Below, piece by piece: positions 38,501 through 49,209 of a stretch of DNA of 64,000 nt (positions within the stretch are counted from its first letter, which is position 1; the number at the start of each line of letters is the position of its first letter). This stretch comes from Amborella trichopoda. Its lineage: Eukaryota; Streptophyta; Magnoliopsida; Amborellales; Amborellaceae. The position numbers and the translations under genes are program-made. The stretch lies in NCBI RefSeq assembly GCF_000471905.2, contig NW_006499912.1, forward strand, positions 3,775,344 to 3,839,343, written 5' to 3'. Under the pieces are notes generated by a model that searched no databases, had not been told where the DNA came from, and saw only the letters and a program-made list of their open reading frames with translations.

Positions 38501-41500
38501 AAAAAAGGAAAATTTGTGATTATTGCTCCTGATTCAAATAGAGAATTACAAATCCAACCAACATATCTAAAATGATTCTAAAATCACAAAACAAAATCAA
38601 AACTTTATAGACTTCAATCTAAAAAAAGGAATTGAAACAATTTACAATAACAAATTTTCAGCTACCTGGATCTTATTCTAGAATTTCATTTTATTTTCAT
38701 GAGTTGCATTGTAAATTTCATTTTGTCCAAGGTTTTAAAAAAACGGATCGGTGACCCGAATCGGCCTCCCCAAAAACCGTGTCGAGTGGATCGACATGTC
38801 AGATCTGAGAATCGGCCAAATCGACAAGATTCGACCCAAAACAAATTCAAAAAATCACTAATCTCTAAAAATAGTGTTTTTTGAGTTTTTTTTAAAAACA
38901 ATTGGGGGTGTATATAATGTATGTTCATTATTTGCAAAAATATGTGAATATTGAGACGTTTCCTTGTTTAGATATATGTATAATTATTAATTATAATATA
39001 GTTTTATAATATTGCATCAAAATAATTTAAAAATATTAGCGAACGGTTCCATATTATAAGATTAAAAAAAATAATTTCCCATATAAAGTGAAATTAGTGT
39101 CACATCAAACATTTATTTTAATAAACGTGATTCAAAAAACAAGTGTATGACGCTCACAAATAAATAAATCTAATGTGTAATAATTAGTGTCGACAAAAAT
39201 ATAGAATTTAGAAACATAAATTTGCAATCATATTTCAATAAAATTAAGAAAATAAATAATTAAATTCATACTTGCAATGTGGGATAATTGATGCAACTTG
39301 AAAATAGATTCTGAAGTGGTACGAACAAGTGTTATTTTTTCCTCTTAAAATATCCCAACGACTAGTATTTTTTTTTAATGATTTGTTTTAGGGCTCAAAT
39401 TGCTTAAATTATTGCTAGTATATCTCTCTCTTTGCACGCATTGTTTTAAGGCTCAAATTGCTTAAAGTTTAAGCCTTGAACTATTGTGATTTTATTTTGA
39501 TAAGCAATTGCTTAAACTCTCTCCCTTTTTTTAACGTTATTAATATTTTTGACTTAGGGCCAAATGTCAGGTCCAAAAATACCAAGTTGACTTACTAGGT
39601 TGGCCAGTCAAGTCTAGGGCTTTGTGTATGGTCATTAACCCCAAAAAATAACAAAATCATAGGAGAAGGGGAAGGGGTGTGGGCCTGGGCCCATCCTTCA
39701 AAAGCAATGACTATGATCCTTGCTTTTTTACTCTCTCCCTTTGCACGTATAAAGTAGGAAGTAGAAGAATTGTCCCACATAGACCATTTTAAGGAGAATC
39801 AAGTTCTATAAAAGGCTTAGGGCCTATAGCTTTAATTGCTCTTGGTTGAGCGGGACGCAAGCTCAGTGTGCAGTAGGGCTAATTAATGCTTGCGGGGCCT
39901 ATGTATTAAAAAAAATAGACTTCAAAATATCTCAAATAAAAAAAATATGTTTCAAAAACTAAAAGAAAAATGCGATGTTTTCATGACGTCAGAACCGGTT
40001 CCATGATGTCATAACCGGTACATCCCAGTTCGAACTGACCGGTTCAGGGGTGGACCGTCTCGATATATTATGGGATCCAAAACGGTCAGGATGATTCCTG
40101 ATCAGGATCGGATTGCCGAATTTTTAAACACTGGTCCATACCTTATGAGCCACAAAGTTTAAATTACTTATTTTTTATACTTTACATATAGACTCAACTA
40201 AAAACTGCCCCTTCCTATCCCCATATCAAAGCATCTTTACCTCTAGCCTATTAGAAGAAATTCTACATATCATGTTCTATCTTTTTAAGAGTTGTGCTTA
40301 TTCATGACACATATAGGAGTCCATATAGCCTATGAGCTAGAACCTTCCAAAATGTCTTTCACAGTTAAATTTTGTATGATAGCTAGGTTAAAAAGCTCTA
40401 CGTACGCAACAATGAGTGGAAGCAGCCCCAATGATTTGTCTAAAACAAGTTAGACTGCCATTACACACTTGCACTATTCTATTTATATTGTTGATGAAAG
40501 CACACCGACAAGCATTGATGTTCTTTCAATAGTCTAGCACTAATGAAAGTCTCTGTGATGTTCTTTCACTAGTCTAGCATACTAACCTGCACCATAATTG
40601 CTCAATTCAGCCCTCTTCCATAGGTGGACGGGTTCCATTCCACACCTCCACCACCATTTGGTTAACAGTTCCTGGTTCATTACTTTATTATTCTGAATGC
40701 CAGCCCTACCTTGCTCTTTGACATGCACACTTTTGGCCAATTCACTATGTGGAATCTCTGCTTTTCTGTTGACCCATCCAATTGGAATTGTTTCATTAGC
40801 CATTTGATTGTGGCTGTAACCAAGGCTGGAATTGAAGAGACTCACAGGTAATCGACAGAGGAATATTCCATAAATCTACTTTGTACTTACATTCTTAGGT
40901 GGATCATCCATTATGATCAATTCGCAGTGTTAATCTTCTTACCTGCTTATGTTATCCCTATACATATTTATGTCTCCACCATAGGTGGGCACAAGAAGTA
41001 CACACTTGATTCCATTGAAGACAAAATATATAACTAACAAGAAAGTATGATACATCTATATCAACACAAGATATAAACATGCTCACAACTCCAAATCCCT
41101 GTAATATCAAGCTATTGAGTTATTTAGATTAAAAGGAGAAAATTTATAAAAAAGGAAAAATACCAAATAGAATTCAACGCTAACCACATTGTGGGATTCT
41201 ATTTCACTATCCTTAATCTTGAACGAATTCCAAATCTATAAACATCAAAATGAGCAAAGACGCACTCTTTTTTGCATGCAAAACTTTGTTGCCCATACAA
41301 GATTAAGAATATCCGAGACCGGATGAAGATATGAAGGCCCCATAGGGCCGTCTCACTTTTTTAGACCTAGAAATGTAGCTGAACCTTGATAGATGGTGTG
41401 CCACTATTCACAGGGACAACTCCAGGAATGAAATCATGTTTATTAGCAAAATGCCACCGATAGGGACTCTTGATGATAGCAACAAACGAAAAAACACTTC

Positions 41501-44500
41501 TACCGCTATAGCAAAAAAGGTGGATATTGTTCTTGCAGTTAAATCCATGAATGAGTGGCTATTTTAATGATTGCTACCATAAAGGCCGGTGAAGATAAGT
41601 CTGGGATATGGCTATCAAGATGTCCAAATGGGGACGAAACATATAGATTATATCAATACTATAATATTAAAGTGGGCCCCGAAGGGCATGTGTCAGATTC
41701 TGTTCCCAAAATACCCCACTTAGACTATGTTAAATCTATATACATATGGTATGAAAAGTGAAATGCAAAATTTTGTAATATACTTCCCAAAATCAGAGGA
41801 TTTGTTTGATGAGGATGCAAATCCCATTTTCCTTACAAAAATACACTCTAAATTTTTGAAATCTTTCAAATTTTTTACAAGGTCCCAGCATGTATTTTGC
41901 ATATTCCAAGTGTTTAGAATTCTATAATGGCAGCATTAAGTGGCAAATCAGAGTGGAGAAAGGGCCATAATGAAACGAGCAGAGACAATATTGATTCTGA
42001 AAAATCTTTTTATGCCGTCCACATAATTTGAATTTTTTTTAAAGGCTGGGGATGTAAAACTTTTAGGCTTTTTAAGGTTAACAAAATAATGTTTGAGAAT
42101 TCAAAAACAGAAAATTAAGAATAGAAATTATCCCACCTAGATGAAATGGTGAAGACAGAAAAATAATCATTTCTTCCAAGAATACCCTTTTCTATTTTCC
42201 AAATACTTCAATTTAGTGTTCAAAACTCAAACTACGTCGCTGACTTGATCAAGGGCCAAACCAAGCAAATTAAACAAGTGATAGAGCCCTTAAGCCTGCA
42301 TCAATAAGTTAAGCGATTAACTCAGAAAAACATGGTGAGTTTTCCAAAATTTCGTGCAAAGAATTAAAAAAGGTTGAAGTTCCAAGTGTCTATAATGGGA
42401 ATTGACATTGGGTCATCACCTAAGTCAAATGACAATGCTAACACATTAATAGAGATCATGCATTGGTCTTGATAAAGAAACGTGTACACACACCCAATTG
42501 TGTGTGTGTATACCATAACTGCTTTTTCACTTCATTTAAACAATAACAGACACGATAAAATTCACAGTAGTAACAATCATTAGATTTCGTAATTGATCTA
42601 ATTTGGCCATGTTTTAGAACCACTTTTTTGGATGGATTATAACCTTAATGTCCCTACCCCTCGCTGAGTTTCAATTTTGAGATCCATTGTGTTCATTTTC
42701 TCTTAGATTTTCCAAATGCTTTAACCTTTTCAAGATTGTAATACTTGAAAAATAGCAACTAAGTGTTCAACACTAGGACAGTTCAAGGGAACCATCCAAA
42801 ATACGGTGGCCCATATACAGCCACAACCTAGTTATGTCTAACGAGTGTCTTAAGAATGCTGGTGTGCAACACATATCAACTATTTTAAAGCTTCCGGTAA
42901 CAAATTAACGAAGCTACCAAAACATCGCATAGCCCAATCCTGTAGCAGCAATAAAAAACCAATCCTGTAGCAGCAATAAAAAACCAAAGCCTCAAGCTAC
43001 AGCAGCATGGCACTTGTAGACATATAGCTGTTTTATTCTTATGCGATAACAATACTCCTGATTGACAGTTCCTTACATAAAAAAAAGCAACCTCTCTTTT
43101 TTCAGAATTCAATTTGCCTAGTGCACTTAACCTTGAAAATGAGCACAATGAAAACCACTCATATTAAATACCCGGTAAACAAAAGAACAACTAAAATTCA
43201 AGATAGCAGCAAGAAGAACTCACAAGCACTCACAGATATAGTGAAAATGCAACACTACACAAGCTCACTATTTTTCCAAAGAAAATCTAAAGCAATTAAC
43301 AGACATCAAAGAAATCATCAATTTCCTCTTTTCACATGAAAATATCAAAAGACAAAGGAAGAGAGGAAATCTAAAACAGTGACCTAGATGACAAATTGTT
43401 TCTAGATGCTTTAGAATATCATTCCATTTGAACGTGAAATAAAACCATTACACAAAGCACCTAGCCTACACTTCTACAGTGACATTTAGACCCCATCTAT
43501 TACTTAGAACATGACAAACATGCAAACAATCAAAGGCTCATTGGAGGCTATTTCCCAAATTAAAACCAAAAAAAAGAGAAAAAAGTCATAAAGGCCAGAA
43601 AAGGAGAATCAAATTAAACTCACCACCCTAAGAATTCGTGATTGGGAACGGCTCCTCTTCGCCTCATGGGCTGCCATTTTAAAGAGCTGTGTAAGATCAG
43701 CACGAATATACAATGAATCGGCTGTAAGTGAGCTTATTGAAGCCATTGCTGCATCAACATCTCCACTGAACTCCTTTCGAATCTACCAATCAATAAAACC
43801 AACCAATAGAAAGTTCTTATTAACATTAACAAAAAATAATTTAGAGAAATCATCAAATAAGAAGAGAACATTCAAGGGAACCTAGGTGTGGCTTCAATAG
43901 GTGATAAGATGAGAGAAAGTAAACTTGGGTGAGATGGCCATGGGTTGCAATTTGGTTTAAGTGAATGGCTCTAAAAGGGCAAGGGGAACCCCAAAAGGAC
44001 ATGGATGGAAGTAGTGAAAAAAGATATGGTGACTTCTAGGCTTTTTGAGGGTATGACCCTTTATAGGACAAAACGGCAAACAGGAATCATATAGCTAACC
44101 CAAATTGGTAGGATAAGGCTTGGATGATGATGATGGCAATGATGATCGAACAAGAAGAGAAGAGAACATAAAAAGAAAAGAAATGGATCTTGAGCACATA
44201 AAATGACTTCAGCATCTAATATTTAGCCAATATCACCGCAACACAATTACGGCAAAACTGAATGAAAAATTCTGAGAGGACAGATTTTGGGCAACTAACA
44301 GGTGTCTGAAATCTAGCCCTGTTCACCATCAAATAGAACAAATCAGATCAAAGAAACAGAGATGCGCATTTCTACAACATTGGATGTTCAAATTTAACAA
44401 TTTTCATCAATAAATCCATCAGAAAAGAGGAAAACACACCAAAATCCACATTTCTAAAGGATTGGGTGACTACCAATTTTCATTGATAAATCCAATTTCA

Positions 44501-45115
44501 TCAACTAATCAAACAGACTGAAGGCAAAACATCCGAAATGCGCATTTGTAACAGATTGTGTGTCAGGTTTTAACACTTTGATCAACAAACACAGCAGAAC
44601 AAGCGCAAAACAATTCAAACGCACATTATAAACCAAAGGGAAACTCTTGGCAACGGAAAGTCAAATTGGTATGTCTCTAATCTTTACAAACAACTAACTA
44701 GCCAAATTTTCGCTCATACAAAAACATAATAGCAACAAAGAAACCCAAGTTCAGCAAAACTGATGCTAAAATAATAAAAAATAAAAATGATCATAACAAA
44801 CAAACAAAAAATCAGCAAAATCGACATTACGCAAGATGCAGAGTGGGAAAGAGCGGCAAATGCAAAGCGATGGTTAGGGTTCATGGTGAGCTTGCAGTGA
44901 ATAAAGAGGATGAGAGATTGCTTAATGGCGTCTAGACGGGTAATGGGGGGATGGTGGTTTTGGGTGCTCTTTGAGGAAGAGGCTTTCATCTCCGAATGGG
45001 CTTCACGGTCTACGTCGATACAGAAGAGAATATCTTCGTCCATGGAAACCCTAGGTTGCAGGCTATAGCGCCCACCCCCGCCTCCTCTCTCCCCTGCAAC
45101 AAAACCACCTTCCAT
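26591..45115 (-). CDS. BABAM1-like: MERIT40/BABAM1-like protein (BRCA1-A and BRISC complex member), three exons
   Basis: Exons on the minus strand: 45115-44831 (95 codons), 43782-43624 (53) and 26950-26591 (119 plus stop TAG), giving 267 aa. All junctions are phase 0 with GT..AG introns. Intron 1 is 1048 bp and intron 2 is about 16.67 kb. The product resembles the VWA-like MERIT40 scaffold of the BRCC36 K63-deubiquitinase complexes, used in DNA-damage response. Seen here: MDEDILFCIDVD (25-36), RLDAIKQSLILFIHCKL (60-76), HRFAFAAL (82-89), ADLTQLFKMAAHEAKRSRSQ (128-147 region), ILIYCRSSV (149-157) and VYDALVDALERVSEYEGYI, then a SHPQQRCLQDDLDIPKSLTK block in the last exon. In homologues RVILIYCRSSV is continuous, exactly as produced by joining exons 2 and 3. 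Residue 95 is Cys where I would expect Trp. The Gly-rich N-terminus is variable. Recognition is from family memory; an unseen small exon in intron 2 is unlikely because the frames join. Confidence 0.88.
26951..30426. other. Left part of BABAM1-like intron 2, no element recognised
   Basis: AT-rich, with GA and CA microsatellites at 26958-26985 and 27030-27047. Open frames at 27109-27393 (+), 27406-27600 (-) and 29193-29604 (+) show no recognisable family. A (CATC)/(CTAT)n run is at 30277-30309. Confidence 0.5.
30427..32309. mobile_element. Pack-MULE-like element, 1.88 kb with ~350-bp terminal inverted repeats
   Basis: The left end 'ggggaatgatcctatgtatt' (30427) and right end (reverse complement 'ggggaatgatcttgtgtatt', from 32309) begin long inverted arms of about 350 bp. 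These arms run through a CT-rich zone to 'aaagctctgtcaaag' on the left (near 30765) and its mirror near 31945. The outer flanks are TA repeats, consistent with a target duplication of about 9 bp of 'atatatata', though repeats make this unprovable. The interior carries SEUSS-like sequence. There is no transposase. It lies in BABAM1-like intron 2. Confidence 0.8.
30779..31375 (+). pseudogene. Captured SEUSS-like (LUG-SEU co-regulator) C-terminal fragment
   Basis: With small frame changes the plus strand reads HSGLASHANNHIGARAPS, INSLNTAVVLSNYLNMLRQ, SQGNHHFQQQVTHELLEE, then NNNNGGASQQSRNN, SGMMGDGMAMG, MRNQSNTSKGIANSSSRAS and finally EMVLDIPHDYTENG. This order and the final (E)MV.DI.H..TENG block match the C-terminal third of plant SEUSS/SEUSS-like proteins, which are LIM-binding-type transcriptional adaptors partnering LEUNIG. 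Frameshifts and stops make it non-functional as such. One 87-codon open frame (31012-31275) remains. It is held inside the inverted repeats of the 30427-32309 element, so capture by a MULE is the likely origin. It runs opposite to the host gene. Confidence 0.78.
32310..32815. other. Intron sequence, (TA)n then nothing recognised
   Basis: A (TA)n run follows the Pack-MULE end at 32310-32333. The remainder has only short open frames. Confidence 0.4.
32816..33062. repeat. 61-bp tandem repeat, about 3-4 copies
   Basis: 'gttgtcacagagatatgtga' recurs at 32896, 32957 and 33018 (period 61), with a shorter imperfect unit to the left. Each unit contains 'gagcacagagagatgtgagt' and 'tcagagagacgagagcac'. 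It is GA-rich on plus and CT-rich on minus. It lies next to pararetrovirus copy A, downstream of its putative promoter on the minus strand. Confidence 0.85.
33163..33177 (-). promoter_or_regulatory. TATA-like site of pararetrovirus copy A intergenic region
   Basis: The minus strand reads 'catctataaaagggggacga', a good plant/pararetrovirus TATA box. It is followed by a CT-rich leader-like stretch. It sits after the last open frame of copy A, where the single promoter of a circular Caulimoviridae genome would be. Activity is not shown. Confidence 0.4.
33178..33608 (-). other. Intergenic region of pararetrovirus copy A
   Basis: Non-coding. On plus it carries 'ggtgttggcaccgaaagacg', 'gcaaaattattggtgtcggc' and 'agtagagatattagtgtcgc' as loosely repeated words. 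Its position between the last open frame and the TATA-like site suggests promoter-upstream sequence. Confidence 0.4.
33609..34510 (-). pseudogene. Pararetrovirus copy A: downstream open frame, unknown function, broken
   Basis: A 95-codon piece (33896-33609) and, upstream, decayed text such as REWFEAILSETGSITLVHFY near 34250-34320 form a protein-like stretch after the RNase H. Caulimoviridae often have a second gene here, but I cannot assign its role. Multiple stops are present. Confidence 0.5.
34517..35112 (-). pseudogene. Pararetrovirus copy A: RT C-terminal end and RNase H, broken
   Basis: On the minus strand there is an ECDASEIGLGGIL segment near 34960-35000 (first catalytic Asp), YSTVKKEILAIVHCV (Glu) near 34860, RTDCKAAKDILQKDV (Asp) near 34770 and GNHNFLPDFLT near 34650. 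This is the classical RNase H order. The right side joins abruptly to coat-region sequence at about 35110. A parallel copy is in block B. Confidence 0.8.
35113..35902 (-). pseudogene. Pararetrovirus copy A: coat-protein region, N-terminal part, frameshifted
   Basis: Open frames 35902-35717, 35741-35460 and 35361-35113 are collinear with 51138-51960 of copy B. They share short blocks such as TPVDIQFEEDLI, SYSGTIVNWNIDGMS and LRCPALSHYKWYKD. Sequence stops at the KWYK position, where copy B continues into the rest of the coat protein. A short local duplication ('ggaggattcttctttatacc' / 'ggaggattcatctttatacc') marks the junction. Confidence 0.75.
35903..36830 (-). pseudogene. Pararetrovirus copy A: N-terminal polyprotein region, broken
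   Basis: An ATG at 36814 opens a short frame (MANFIRTLSNRTTSSS..) that soon ends. Further downstream lie a 99-codon frame (36576-36277) and text such as TIGKQTTRIENII near 35980 that is shared with block B. I could not recognise movement-protein motifs with certainty. The upstream 36831-36915 may be leader. Confidence 0.6.
36916..37035. repeat. Compound microsatellite
   Basis: (TA)n, then (CA)n, then (TG)n around 36921-36970, followed by (CTAT)n at 36990-37018. The TA/CA/TG part can fold back on itself. It separates pararetrovirus copy A from the L1 fragment. Confidence 0.85.
37130..37687 (-). mobile_element. L1-type LINE fragment, left part (zinc-finger RVT domain)
   Basis: On the minus strand the zinc-finger RVT signature ICLLCKESEENVSHLFLHHP lies at 37530-37590, preceded by KVLTMDHLRKKGFAFPN. 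The coding text is interrupted at 37687 by the Mutator-like element and resumes at 40143. Decayed. Confidence 0.8.
37688..40133. mobile_element. Non-autonomous Mutator-like element inserted in L1
   Basis: The 2446-bp element is flanked by a perfect 9-bp duplication GTCCATACC at 37679-37687 and 40134-40142. The ends are inverted repeats of about 150 bp. The left has 'ggtcttaaaattcagcgatt', 'tcaatatatcggga' and 'ccggttctgacgtca'. The right, reverse complemented, has 'gtgtttaaaaattcggcaat', 'ataatatatcgaga' and 'ccggttctgacgtca'. No transposase was recognised. Inside are inverted words such as 'gcaattgcttaaactctctc' (39500) and its mirror near 38105, so the inverted structure extends inwards. 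Confidence 0.88.
38728..38890. mobile_element. Second, related terminal-repeat segment nested in the MULE
   Basis: 'ccaaggttttaaaaaaacgg' and 'gatcggtgacccgaatcggc' resemble the outer terminal repeat of the surrounding element (same 'ggtcttaaaa..gattcgg' pattern). It is probably one end of another copy inserted into the first. The partner end was not found. Confidence 0.5.
40143..40900 (-). mobile_element. L1-type LINE fragment, right part (RT C-terminal side)
   Basis: The minus strand shows KVMNQELLTKWWWRCGMEP followed by LWKRA near 40610-40700. This is the block that precedes the zinc-finger RVT domain in plant L1 elements, so it is directly upstream of 37130-37687. Together with the 9-bp duplication it shows one L1 split by the MULE. 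Confidence 0.78.
40901..43623. other. Right part of BABAM1-like intron 2, no element recognised
   Basis: It contains a 25-bp exact tandem pair (ccaatcctgtagcagcaata plus aaaaa, about 42934-42983) and a CA/TG fold-back near 42483-42512. The open frame at 41555-41761 has no family match I recognise. Otherwise low-complexity AT-rich intron. Confidence 0.5.
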
Positions 45116-47165
45116 TCTTCTCTCTCTCGTGTGTTTTTATGCACAGTAAGCTTTTCTCTGACACTTCTTTAGCCCATTAGTAAGCTTTGCTCCATTTCTA
45201 TAACCTTCCGTCAAAACCTCTAATCCATGCGCATTGCCAATATGACGATGGACACAGTTTTTATGGGTCTACGAGTCATCTCTGAAATATCTATTTTTGA
45301 GCTGGATTTTTGGCCTAATGGACATGTAATCTTTATCATGGATATCATGAATATAAAGAAATAATTAAATTTTAAAAATTAAAAATAATATTTTCATAAA
45401 AAAAACATTTGGACTCATAGTTTCAATTACTTTTAGATGAACCATATATTTGCATCCATATTTAAAATAAATGTTTTGTACTTTAAGATCCGTAAATGTG
45501 GAAATGCGGTCCAGACACATGAAACAATTTTCCTTTAAAGAACATACACATGAAACTATTTCCCTTTAAACAAGGGTATTTTGCTACAATGAACATCGAA
45601 TAAATTAACAATACTTTTACCCTTTACAAAGCTATAATGAATACCAAACATTAAATTAACAAGGCTTTGACAAAACCTTAGAAATACATGTAGCCATAAA
45701 CAAAATCTAAGAAGTTTATGTTTAGATATGGGTTTTATTTGTTCAATACATGATAGTCACCTTTTGAGCAAACGTGGAGACAAAGTATCCACTGCATATG
45801 AGCTTAGTGGGTCTTGCTTGGATGAGGAGGAAACCAGTGGTGGGCAATTTACAAAAGAGTACAAGCATATATGAAAGGGAACAAGGTCTCCAATTATATT
45901 GAGACATGAAAGGGGCAATATTTTTTATATTACCTGGGAAGTTAGTACATAAGTTATTAGATAAGAAAAATATCTCTATAAACTTTATTTTGGGGTACGA
46001 TTTTTCAATAGTCCCATGAGTGTCAAACATGTCTATTGGCAGCTTTTTTCTTAAAAGTCTTTATGCTAACCCCGAGAACCCTATGAACCTATTTTGTTAA
46101 ATGTTTCTGTCTCAAACAACTTTCAAAATGACACAAGCTCTCTTTCTCCTTTTTTTTACCTCTCCATAACTTTTTTCTCTCATTTTTCTCATTTCCCTTT
46201 TTATCTCTCATACACCATCTCTTTCTCACCAATTTTGCAGCAACTTCAACAATCATCTCTCCTTCAACACTTGCACAGCCCTATGTAGCCAACATAAAAC
46301 CTACAAGTTTCACAATGAGTCCTAATTGTTTTGGTGGATTGAAAGCCCAAAATAAATAACAACCTTGGGCTTTTTTCTCATCTGTTGTTCACTCTTTCTT
46401 TGTTTACGAATTCAATAAGAGTTTCAATGGGTCGCAAGAATGGCAAAATGCCCCTTTCTTCAACTTGCAATACTGCTGCTGAAATTTTCAGGATTGTAGT
46501 GATCATAAGAGAGACAGGGGTTGAGAGTTGTTTGAGACAAAAACACGTAACTAAATGGGTTTCATTGGGTTTTGGGGTTAGCAGAAAGGCCTATGAAAAA
46601 ATTGATGCCGTTAGATACATTTTATATTTGTAAGTCTATTAAGAAATCATACACTAAATTAAGATCTATGGATATATTTTCCTTATTAAATAATATAGTG
46701 ACGCAAGTTACTAAGGTGAATGTAACTCATGTGATAATTGACAATTTGAAGAATTGTGTTAAGTGCAAGGAGGAAGTTTGGGAAGAAAATGGAGCATTCA
46801 ATGCCATGTCCTCATGCTAGAAGAGCTAGGAAAGCTTAATAACATGAAAGAGATGGTGAACAAAAGGAAGATAATCACCAACAATTATATACAACCACTC
46901 CCTTTTTCTCTTTTTCCTCTCTCTCTATCTCTCACGTTTCTCTTTTAACCAATCTTTTTATTTATTTTTTTTGTCGTTGGTTGTGTGTTGTCGCCGCCAT
47001 GCTCTTTTTGTTATTCTCTTGGACGCTGTTTCAGTGTGGGTTGTGTACCAATTGATAAGTTTTGGGTTGGGCAGTAGGGATTTTGGGGGAAAAGTCTTTG
47101 GAAGTGCTTTGTATGGTTTAGTTAGGGCCTTAGGCAGTAGGTGATGTAGGAGCATTCGAGGCGAG
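45116..47165. other. Spacer upstream of BABAM1-like gene, nothing firmly recognised
   Basis: The first few hundred bases must hold the promoter and 5' leader of the minus-strand gene, but no clear TATA box decides a start. Open frames at 45743-46030 (-) and 46385-46820 (+) lack recognisable motifs. A CT-rich run occurs near 46138-46215. Confidence 0.45.
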
Positions 47166-47169
47166 GGTA

Positions 47170-47465
47170 CGAGTTTTTTTTTGGGTAGTTCAATGGGAAT
47201 GATGAGCTCCAACCCATTTTCTAAATCGTTAGTGATTTTTTGATGAGCTCCGACCCATTTTCTAAATCGTTAGTGATTTTTTAAGACGTTAAGTGAGAAC
47301 GAAAGCATAGACTTTCGTTGGGATACAAGTAATACTACCACCACGACCCCAATCCCATTTTCAAAAGTGGTAAGTCAGTGGGGATTTGGGCCCCCACCTT
47401 TTGGTGAGAATGAAGTCAAAGATCATACCACGGGATTCAACAATACTACCACTGAGACCTAGGCC
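47170..47465 (-). repeat. SINE-like repeat, two partial copies
   Basis: 'ttgggtagttcaatgggaat' is the tail motif of the 2895 family. 'agctccaacccattttctaa' is then repeated in tandem (near 47207 and 47246), followed by 'actaccaccacgacccc' and, after a second unit, 'actaccactgagaccta'. Both heads resemble the reverse of 'ggtcgtggtggtagt'. Confidence 0.5.
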
Positions 47466-49209
47466 ATTATCGTTAGGGTACAAATTGTGTTTGGAGGTCT
47501 CGTTGGGTCATCCTTTAAAGTGGGGAGTATTTATTGTATTCTGCAATTTATTCTACTCTTTGTTTATTGCTGCACTTCTGGACTCTGCTCCTTTATATGA
47601 GGAAATTGCTAGTCCACATTCAAAAAAAAAAGAAAGAGTAAAACTGATAGTTGAACATAGATGGAAAACCTTGCAGTGCCAGCCAATTCATGCAGCAAAT
47701 AGCCGCTTTGTTGAGGAGGCAACAAAATGAAAGGATTTTTAAATAACCACATGGTTGATAAAATTATTTATTTAACCATTTTTTTTTTTTAAGGTAGTTT
47801 TACTATTTAAATGATATTTTCATATTCAAAGCATGATATTCCGCAATATGAATGTATCTGGGGTTCAAACATAAAGTATATATAGGCACTTTTTGGCACT
47901 AAAATTAAGGGAAATTCACATATAAATCCCCTTATAAATTTTGCAAGTAAAAAAATGATCAACTATTTTATAATTTATCTATAGGCCTTATTTTTTTCGT
48001 CAATTTTTGTAATCCCCAAATAACCCTGAATTCAAACATCCAATACTTGAACCTGTCTCACATTTACAAAAAAAAAAAAAACAATGGGCTGAGATATTAG
48101 AATATGTGAATTCACTTACTTCTTTAATTTATTTATTTTTTTGTAAATGGGATATGTCTTTGGACACTGAGTGTGCAACCCACTCCTTTTTTATTTTCTA
48201 TTTTTGTTAGTGGTGATGTTATTTGTCCAAAGACATCCTTTTCTCTTTTTTCTTTTTTTGTAAGTAGGAGACAATTTTAAAACATTAGGTGTTTAAATGC
48301 ACTCATTTTTATTTTATTATTTTTTATAACAAGTTCAAATATTAATTGTCTAAACCTATTCCATTTTTTTATTCTTTTCAAGTGGGAGATGGATTTAAGT
48401 ACATGGACTCTAAACCCACTATTTTATTTTTTTATTTTTATTTTTTTATACATGGGAGATGAGTTCAGACACTTGGTAATCGAAACTGGGAATAATATGA
48501 AGAGAGTAAAAAAAGGAAAAAAGAAAGAAAGAAAAGAAGTAAAATCGTTGTGTAAAATATAAAATAGGCACTTTTTAAATGTAAAAATTAGCAAAAATCT
48601 ATGAAGGCCCCATTTTACAATTAAAACTTAAAAGTAATCTCCTATATACTCAAGTCCCACTTTTTTAAGAGTGCATATTGTATAACTTTATTTTTTCTAA
48701 ACATCAAACTAAGCTCAAATTTGGGGGTCCAAGCTTTTCATCATGGACCTATAAAAATATAATAAAATATTGAAAAAAAAATGATTAAAATACATTTGAA
48801 ACTTGGAAGGGTATTATAGTTATTTTGTTTATTAAATTATTTTTTGTTTTATTATAAATATACTATGGTTAGAAGTATGGACACCCAAAATTTAAACTTA
48901 ATCCATTCTATGAAAAAAAAAATACAATTAAAATGTAATAAATAAAAATAAAATAAAAATATAACAAGCTCTCGATACATGGGAGTTAAGCATAAAATAT
49001 AAATAGTATTGTTATACAAGGTTACAACCTTATTTGTAGAAGAAAAGTTGCGAGGCTTTACAGATTTGTCGTGTCTTTTAAAACAATGCCAAATAATTGG
49101 TGTGTCTTTTAATATGGTGTCATATCCACACCATCATACATGTTTCTCAAGATAGTGTCAAAAAGTGATACACTTTACACAAACCTGTATACACAAAAAG
49201 TATATTAAT
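47466..49209. other. AT-rich intergenic sequence
   Basis: A weak foldback surrounds 48700-48905 ('gggggtccaagcttttcatc' against 'ggacacccaaaatttaaact', with a centre of 'gaaacttggaagggtattat'). Several T-rich 'tttattttttt' blocks with a recurring 'gggagatg' word occur at 48140-48480. No gene. Confidence 0.4.

Noticed and set aside
46385-46820. Two overlapping plus-strand frames of 82 codons
   Set aside because: No recognisable motif or splice partners; kept as unexplained spacer.
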